DNA of 30,523 nt, from the NCBI GenBank assembly GCA_000697335.1, contig JNEM01009112.1:1-30523 (forward strand). Direction: 5' to 3'. The notes beneath the pieces are model-generated. The model worked only from the letters and a program-made list of their open reading frames with translations. It was not told the origin of the DNA and searched no databases. The DNA comes from Conidiobolus incongruus B7586 (lineage: Eukaryota; Entomophthoromycota; Entomophthoromycetes; Entomophthorales; Conidiobolaceae). The translations under genes were made by a program, and so were the position numbers. Within the stretch, counting starts at the first letter, position 1. The number at the start of each line of letters is the position of its first letter. Shown here piece by piece: positions 24,360 through 30,523 of this stretch.

Positions 24360-24520
24360 ATTTGACAAGTTGAAAGTCCTTTCGGAGAATTATATATAGA
24401 GGATCAGAAAAAGTTCAGCTGACTCTTTACCAATTATGCAATTGGGTTCAAGTTTCAAGCCTGAACGACATTGACTTTTAGAAAACTTTAATTCAAAGTA
24501 CTTATTCCGAGAAAACAAAG
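24360..24520. other. GC-elevated island of unknown nature
   Basis: About 160 bases stand out from the surrounding AT-rich DNA and contain short inverted repeats (for example GTTCA...TGAAC at about 24446-24467, and AGTTCAGCTGACT). The plus strand ends in AAACAAAG followed by a good 5' splice site (gtaaaa). The minus strand has a 33-codon open stretch including CRSGLKLEPNCIIGKESAEL. It could be a structured RNA, a lone exon or an old gene fragment. I do not recognise any known RNA family and no tRNA pattern is present. Confidence 0.3.
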
Positions 24521-27165
24521 GTAAAATTCAACTTAAAAAACATCTATCATTTACTCTTTTATCTTGTTAACTCTATTATTCATTTTTTATATTCCAACTT
24601 TTGGATCTATGCTTTATATTATATTTGGTTCAAATCATATTTTATTGGTCATTTATAACTTATTCACTTTATAATGATTAATAATTCACTCTTTTTTTGG
24701 GACGTTAAAACGAATTAAGTTTCTGATAAATGTTATACACTTTAAACATAATATAATTATAATAATAATATTTAGTATATTGATTAAACAAAGATTACTT
24801 AATTTTTATATGAATCACATATAGGAAACTTTAATTCATAATTTTATTAAAGTTTTAACTTGTAATAGTTTACTATAACTAATAACCAATAATATAAAGT
24901 ATTGATATATACTTTTTTGTATAAAATATTTCAATTATTATTAAAGGAATTTACAATATTAAGTGATTGGAATTTTGATATTGCAATTTACTAAAATAAA
25001 AATATTTTTAATAAAAATTTTTTAAAATTGAAACTTTATTAGAATTTTAAAATTTGTTCCTTTAACTTAATTCGCATTTCAAACTGTAAGAATTCCTTAA
25101 ATGTATGTACTGCAATATTACAATTTTAATGTATCAAAAATAATAGATGAAACTTGATTTATTTATGATGAAAAGAACATACATATACATATCAAAATAT
25201 TTAACTCAATAATAAATTAAATATATTTATTGACATTTTGTTAGATATATTTTGTACTTTAGGCATTCTCCTTCAATCTTATCTGCTATTTTTAATATAT
25301 ATTCTCATTTAAATCTAAATTTATTAATTTTAAAATTAGTAACTAATGTTTCAGTGACATCGTTCCCCAAGCGCTAAAAAGGTAAAACTTTTATTAGTCT
25401 TAACAGAAATATAAGCAAATATTTTTGATATTCTAATATGTATTCCGGCAAAAACTATATAATATACAATTGATCATATCAGGGTAATATCAACTATTAA
25501 TCCTGAGTGTTTTGAATTGTTTTTTTTGAATATAATATTATTTTTATGTAAAAATATAAACAATGAAAGATAGCTTTATATGGTTATTATTTCGAATTAT
25601 TAAAAAAATTTTAAAAAAAAATTATTAATATATAAAAAATCAATTATTCTAGTATATAAAGGGAAAAATGAATAATATAAAATTATATTTAATATTATTT
25701 TATTTTTAAATTATTTTAATTAATTAGTAATTTATCATGGGATATTTTTATTTTTTAGAATTTATATTAAAATATTGAGATTATACTTAGTCTACCCAGA
25801 AAGCTTTGCCCCAGTTTCATAATGCAAATACAAAAAAGGAAATGTAAATAAACAAAAAGATAAAATAAACAAATGTTATTTTATAAATCTTGTCTAAGAA
25901 TTTTTAACTTTGCAAATAAAATTTAATGTATTTGTAAAAATCTGATATTATTTATATATCTGAGACTCGTGAAGAATATTTTTATAGTATTATTTATGTT
26001 AATCATTGCAGTATAAAATCAAATATAATATATATAATTAATTGATTTTAATTAAAATAAAGTAATGAATATTTGGGAAATAATATTTTTTTTATTTTAT
26101 TCTAAATTTTACAAATAAAATAATTTGAAATATAGTTAAATTGATATTTATAATAAAACTCAAGGTTGATTAAAATATCCAATCATTCATCTGATTCCTT
26201 GAAATTGGTAATAGATGATAAGTTAAAATTCAGTTATTGATAATTTTGCAAATTATTAATTTTTTCATTAGTAATTTTTATTTTATATATAGATATAACT
26301 GAGATAAAATTAATATATTTAAAACAATGACTAATATCATATTATATTGATATCTATTATTAATTGCTATATTTATTATAAAATCAATATTCAATATTAT
26401 GCTTAAATATATTAATTAGGAATAATAAAATTTAAATTTACCAAATTTATTCATAAAGATATTAAAATAAATTAAATCATATTATGAATAATATTTTATA
26501 ATTTTTAACAAATATGAAAATAAATAACTATTATAACTTCAATTGAATTTTGTTCTATATTATATAATATATAACTTGGAATAAAATTAATATAAAAAAC
26601 AAATAATAAATTTATAATATACAAAGTATTTATTAAACACAAATAAATATAATATCTTAATAATTTAGAATATGAAATTTTTAATAATATTATAAATAAA
26701 TATATTATATTTTAAATATTATCAAGATATAATAATAAATACTTAATATATAAATAATATAATAATATAAAATAAATAAGCATATCAAATAATAGATAAA
26801 TATAAAAAAATATATAAATATTTAAAAATAAAAGTAATCTTTTTAAATTTATCAATGATTATTTCAATGATCAGAAATATCATTAATTATACATATATAT
26901 ATTATATAATAATTCAATTTCAAATTATATACCAATATATTAAATTTCATTATATATTAACAATGACTATATTTTCAAATATTTGTTTTGCAAAAAAGAG
27001 CAAGAATTGTTATTACAAAAATATTAGGAAAGCCAACGCATTTAATTTATAGAGTTTAGAATAAATAGAAGGACTGTTAATTGATTATACTCTAAAACTA
27101 TTAGTAAAGGTTTTGATTTATATGAATAACCAATAAATATAGAAGATAAGAATTTATTAAATTTA

Positions 27166-28250
27166 TCAAGAAAAGGAAGATTAAAGAAAATCACCCCTAG
27201 AGTAAAAAGAAAGATTATTGAAATTATTACTAGAAATTGGCAAGAAAGAAGAAAAAGTTATGAGGATATAGCAGATGAAATAAGTTATCATGGCATATAT
27301 ATTGGCAGGGAATCAATACAAAAAGTTTTGAATAAAGCAAGGTATTTTAGATGGAAACCAATATGAAAACCTGGTTTAACTCCTCAGATAAGAAAACAAA
27401 GACTAGAATGATATTTAAAATATATTCAAAAAAATAAAGATTTTTGGAAAAATATATGCTGGTCTGATGAAATATCTATGATATTGAATTATTATACTAT
27501 GGGTGAATTAGTTTGGCAAAAAACTAATGAAAAGTATCATAAATATTATATGGAACAAAAATTCAAGAAACATAATATTTTTTTTTGGGGTGTCTTTAAT
27601 TATTATAGAAAAGGTCCATATTATTTTTAGGAATATGAAACAATAGTAGAGAAAAAAGAAGCAAAAATAGATCTTATAAAAATTAATACTTAATATAAAC
27701 CAAAAATAAGATAATTATGGGAATAATCACTATATTTAAATAAAAATAATATTATAAATAGTTTTAAGTCTTTAGAATAGAATTAGGGTAAAACTATAGG
27801 AAAATTAGTTCATAAGGCTAAAAATAATAAAATAGACTGATATAGATATTATTCAAAAATAATGGCACCATTATTTATTCCTTTTGTTAAAAATTATGAA
27901 AAAAATCAACCAAATACTATAATAATGCATAATAATGCAAAACCTCATATTTATCCATTTATTAAAGAATTATCAAAAAAAAAACAATATTTAAGTACTT
28001 AAATAATGTCCAAACAGTCCTGATCTCGATTTTGCTAAGTTTGCATAGGTATATATTAAAGAGAAAATGAAAAAAATTACCAAAAAATATGGCTAAACCT
28101 TAATTTAAAACTGCTTGGAAAAAAATATAAGATAATATTTCATAAAAAAGAATTAAAAGATAGGTCCAATAAGCAAGGTGACATATGAAACATATGATCA
28201 AACTTGAAGGTGATAATGAATATCATAAAGGAAGAAAAGAACCTAAAGAC
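27166..28250 (+). mobile_element. Decayed Tc1/mariner-family DNA transposon (transposase relic)
   Basis: This is a clear but dead Tc1/mariner (IS630 superfamily) transposase of the type common in fungi. In order: second helix-turn-helix region (SRKGRLKKITPRVKRKIIEI, then SYEDIADEI and SIQKVLNKARY); RLE.YLKYIQKN; the first catalytic Asp in NICWSDEISM (27466-27468); LVWQKTNEKYH; NIFFWGVF; PLFIPFVKNYEKNQPNTIIM; HNNAKPH where the second catalytic Asp (normally HDNAxPH) is Asn (27931-27933); PNSPDLDFAKFA where the third acidic residue (NSPDLNxIE) is Lys; and the C-terminal MKHMIKLEGDNEYHKGR. About ten in-frame stops occur in the first 840 bases, several (27364, 27409, 28000 region) at positions where Trp or Gln is usual. 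Two frame changes lie near 28005 and 28060-28100. The N terminus and terminal inverted repeats were not found. It cannot be active. Confidence 0.85.
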
Positions 28251-29307
28251 TTTAATACTGATAAATTTGAAATAAATAATAACAATGATAGTATTAAAAA
28301 TAATTATGAATTATTAGATAAATTGAACAAATTATCTACAGATATATTTTATATTTTATATCTAATTGTTAAAAAAATTTATTTATCAATTACTTATCTA
28401 GATCAAATAGAAAATAGTATTTAATTAAAGGATATCAAAAATAAATAATCAAAACAATGATTAGAGAGAATATCATTTGGTTGGGAATATATTAGAATTA
28501 AAAAATTATGTGAAAAGGTTAATAATAAGAAAGATATACTATTAACTCAAGATTCAAATATAAAACCATACTCAATATATAATAATAAAACTAATTTAAT
28601 ATCAGATAATAATGATCAAACTAAATTTAAGGATTTTGAAATATATATGGATATATATCCTATATTATTTAATATTATAAATAGAAATCAAATACTTTTT
28701 AAACAAAATCAAGATAATCATAAGGATTAATTTATAGGATAATTTAATAATATAAATGACAAATTAGGTAATCTAAATGATAATATAATATCAACTAACT
28801 TTAGACCTGGTGTTAATATTATTTTTCAATATTATTTAAATCAATATAATAATATTTTGAATGATAATCAAAATTATATATAAATTAGAAATATTCATAA
28901 TTTATCAATACCAAATTTTAACAAAAATAAATATATAGATAAAATGTCAAAAAATAATATAACTAATGAAAAATTTAAAAAATTTATAAGTTTATCAATA
29001 AATTTATTATTTGAAACCAATGGATGGTAAATAAGTGATATAGGAATAAATATAACCATACCAGGTATTAAAATTAAAAATATAACCAATGATAAATATA
29101 AATATAACTCTAAATATTCAAAATAATCTAAAAATCAGTTGTCAAATATACAGAGATATACTAGTTCTATTATTCAAAAAAATATTAGGAGAAGATATAA
29201 ATATTAATATAAAAATCAAAACAAATATACTTTATCTAAATAATATAATGCTAAATGACAAATTAAAGATGAATAATTTATTAATAATGAATAAATATTT
29301 TTATTAA
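28251..29307 (+). pseudogene. Decayed coding sequence continuing the transposase frame, unknown
   Basis: After the transposase C terminus the same frame continues to a TAA at 29124-29126 with only about eight stops in some 290 codons, where over 30 would be expected by composition. A neighbouring frame then stays open over 29089-29307. The peptides are Asn/Ile/Lys-rich but not simple repeats, for example LERISFGWEYIRIKKLCEK, FKDFEIYMDIYPILFNII, NFRPGVNIIFQYYLNQYNN and ISDIGINITIPGIKIKN. Ordinary fungal Tc1 transposases end near the EYHKGR block, so this is either an unusual C-terminal extension, a second gene of the element, or an unrelated dead gene that happens to lie in frame. I do not recognise its family. 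A minus-strand open stretch at 28895-29089 looks like a shadow of it. Confidence 0.5.
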
Positions 29308-30523
29308 AAGATTAGTTCTCAAAATTCATCTATATTTTTATATAATTCATTTAATTATAAACTATATAATTAATTTATTCTTTTAAAACTAAATTAATTA
29401 TATAAATGATATTGAATTATTTAATAATTTAAATTCTTTTTTTATCTTTGAATTATTATTTTTTATCTTTTATACTATTTTTAAGGTTAAGACTATATTC
29501 TATTAGTATTATAATATATTAGCACTACCTAATATAAATCCTAATATATCAGCATTGACTTATTTGTTTATGAAGCTTAATTAAACTCTGTTTACATTTA
29601 AATCATCCTGCCACGTTATTGGTACCATATTACTGGTCATATTACTTTTATATTAAATCTTCCTTTATATCATTTTGGTTTCATAATTATTATACTTATA
29701 ATTTTATTAGATATAAACAATAACATTAATATATATATTTTAATATTTAAAATTATTATTTATAATTATGTTTAAGAAGAGTATAAAAGGTATTAAATAA
29801 AATATAAAGTGGTTTTTTATAATATTATAAATGCTATTCATAAACTGTTAAGTGTATCAATTATATTATTAATTTTTTTGGTTTTCAAATATAAAATTTA
29901 TATATGATATAATATAAAGATTAGAAAATGTTTTTATACTTTTGATTTATTATATCATTTTAACTTCAATATTACAATAGTTTATTAAATAATATTGATA
30001 CACTAAGTTTACGATAAAATAATTATTTTTTTAATAAAAATAATTAATATTAAATTGATTTGCAAAATATTGAAAAATATTAAATTTGGATTATGATATA
30101 ATGGACAAAAAATATATTATTCATATTTATAATTTAAATTGATAAATAATATGTTAATATACCTTTGTTTATTATTTAAAACTTTTGGTTTCAAAATTCA
30201 AAATTTGATTGGATTTTGTTTTGGATTTTTTGAATTTTTTAAGTGAGGCTGAATTTACTTGGTAGATTATATACCTAATATTAATTATTTTAGTGAAAAG
30301 TATTATTTTATATATTAGCTGATTCTTTTATTATTGAAAATAATTATATCATACTATAATTTTTGCAATTTTCATATACTTTAATTAACAAAATCTAAAT
30401 TAATTATTTGGTCAAATTTTGATAATATTATTATATAATTAGAAAATATATATATTAATATTATTTGATCCATATTAAAATATATTGAAATAATTAATAT
30501 TTTTTATTGAATTATTAGAAATT
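29308..30523. other. AT-rich flank to the window end
   Basis: 1.2 kb of AT-rich DNA holds no gene. A small mixed-composition patch at about 29570-29650 contains short direct repeats (ACCATATTACTGGTCATATTAC) that might be part of the transposon's far end. I could not pair it with a matching inverted copy upstream. Confidence 0.5.

Larger units (their letters stand above)
21835..27165. other. Long AT-rich region with relics
   Basis: 5.3 kb follow NPC1 without an intact gene. 21.9-23.4 kb and 24.6-26.8 kb are plain AT-rich DNA. Between 23.5 and 24.5 kb composition is mixed and holds a possible transporter relic and an island of unknown nature (separate entries). Small GC-elevated patches also occur near 25260-25385 and 25790-25835. 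A 65-codon open stretch at 26855-27052 is mostly low-complexity but ends in a more protein-like KKSKNCYYKNIRKANAFNL, possibly the eroded beginning of the transposase downstream. Confidence 0.6.

Noticed and set aside
26855-27052. 65-codon open stretch as a small protein gene
   Set aside because: Most of it is a low-complexity Ile/Tyr run encoded by AT repeats. Only the last 20 residues look protein-like, and they may belong to the eroded transposase start.
28895-29089. Minus-strand open stretch of 64 codons with a hydrophobic peptide
   Set aside because: It overlaps the plus-strand frame that continues from the transposase and shows stronger coding character. The antisense peptide is the typical mirror of Asn/Ile-rich AT codons and has no recognisable domain.

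Overview
This window is nuclear DNA from an AT-rich eukaryote, most likely a fungus. Every spliced gene uses very short GT...AG introns (about 45-63 bases) with CTAAC/TTAAC/CTGAC-like branch sites. One gene is a C2 plus proline-rich protein of the fungal cytokinesis (Inn1/Fic1) type. The decayed transposase matches the Tc1/mariner type common in fungi. A CARM1/PRMT4-type methyltransferase, which as far as I recall the well-studied Dikarya lack, together with the very AT-rich spacers, makes me favour an early-diverging fungus (for example Zoopagomycota or Mucoromycota grade). That placement is inference.

Layout. At 20-1152 lies the 3' part of MCM5 (+). A 3.8-kb AT-rich spacer follows, with faint coding relics, one of which resembles an SF1 (UPF1-type) helicase. 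4955-6882 is a GPATCH1/TOUGH-like RNA-processing factor (+, six exons) with no visible G-patch. 7505-8927 is a CARM1-like arginine methyltransferase (+, three exons). 9906-11471 is an Inn1/Fic1-like C2 protein (+, one exon). 11777-12651 is ESCRT-III Snf7/CHMP4 (-, five exons), convergent with the C2 gene. After 3.4 kb of gene-empty AT-rich DNA comes 16046-16360, a 69-residue V-ATPase subunit e (-, three exons). 17607-21790 is the sterol transporter NPC1/Ncr1 (+, two exons).

The last 8.7 kb (21791-30523) holds no intact gene that I can support. It contains a possible equilibrative-nucleoside-transporter relic (- strand, about 23480-24180), a GC-elevated island of unknown nature (24360-24520), and a decayed Tc1/mariner transposase (27166-28250). 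The transposase is followed in the same reading frame by about 1 kb of further decayed coding-like sequence that I do not recognise.

How the genes relate. The first three genes are nuclear: replicative helicase, mRNA processing and protein arginine methylation. The next four act in membrane and cell-division biology: septum ingression, multivesicular-body sorting, vacuolar acidification and vacuolar sterol export. These are independent single genes, not an operon. The most unusual things here are the GPATCH1 homologue without a G-patch, the short fungal CARM1, and the extended coding frame behind the transposase. I found no convincing new multi-gene system.
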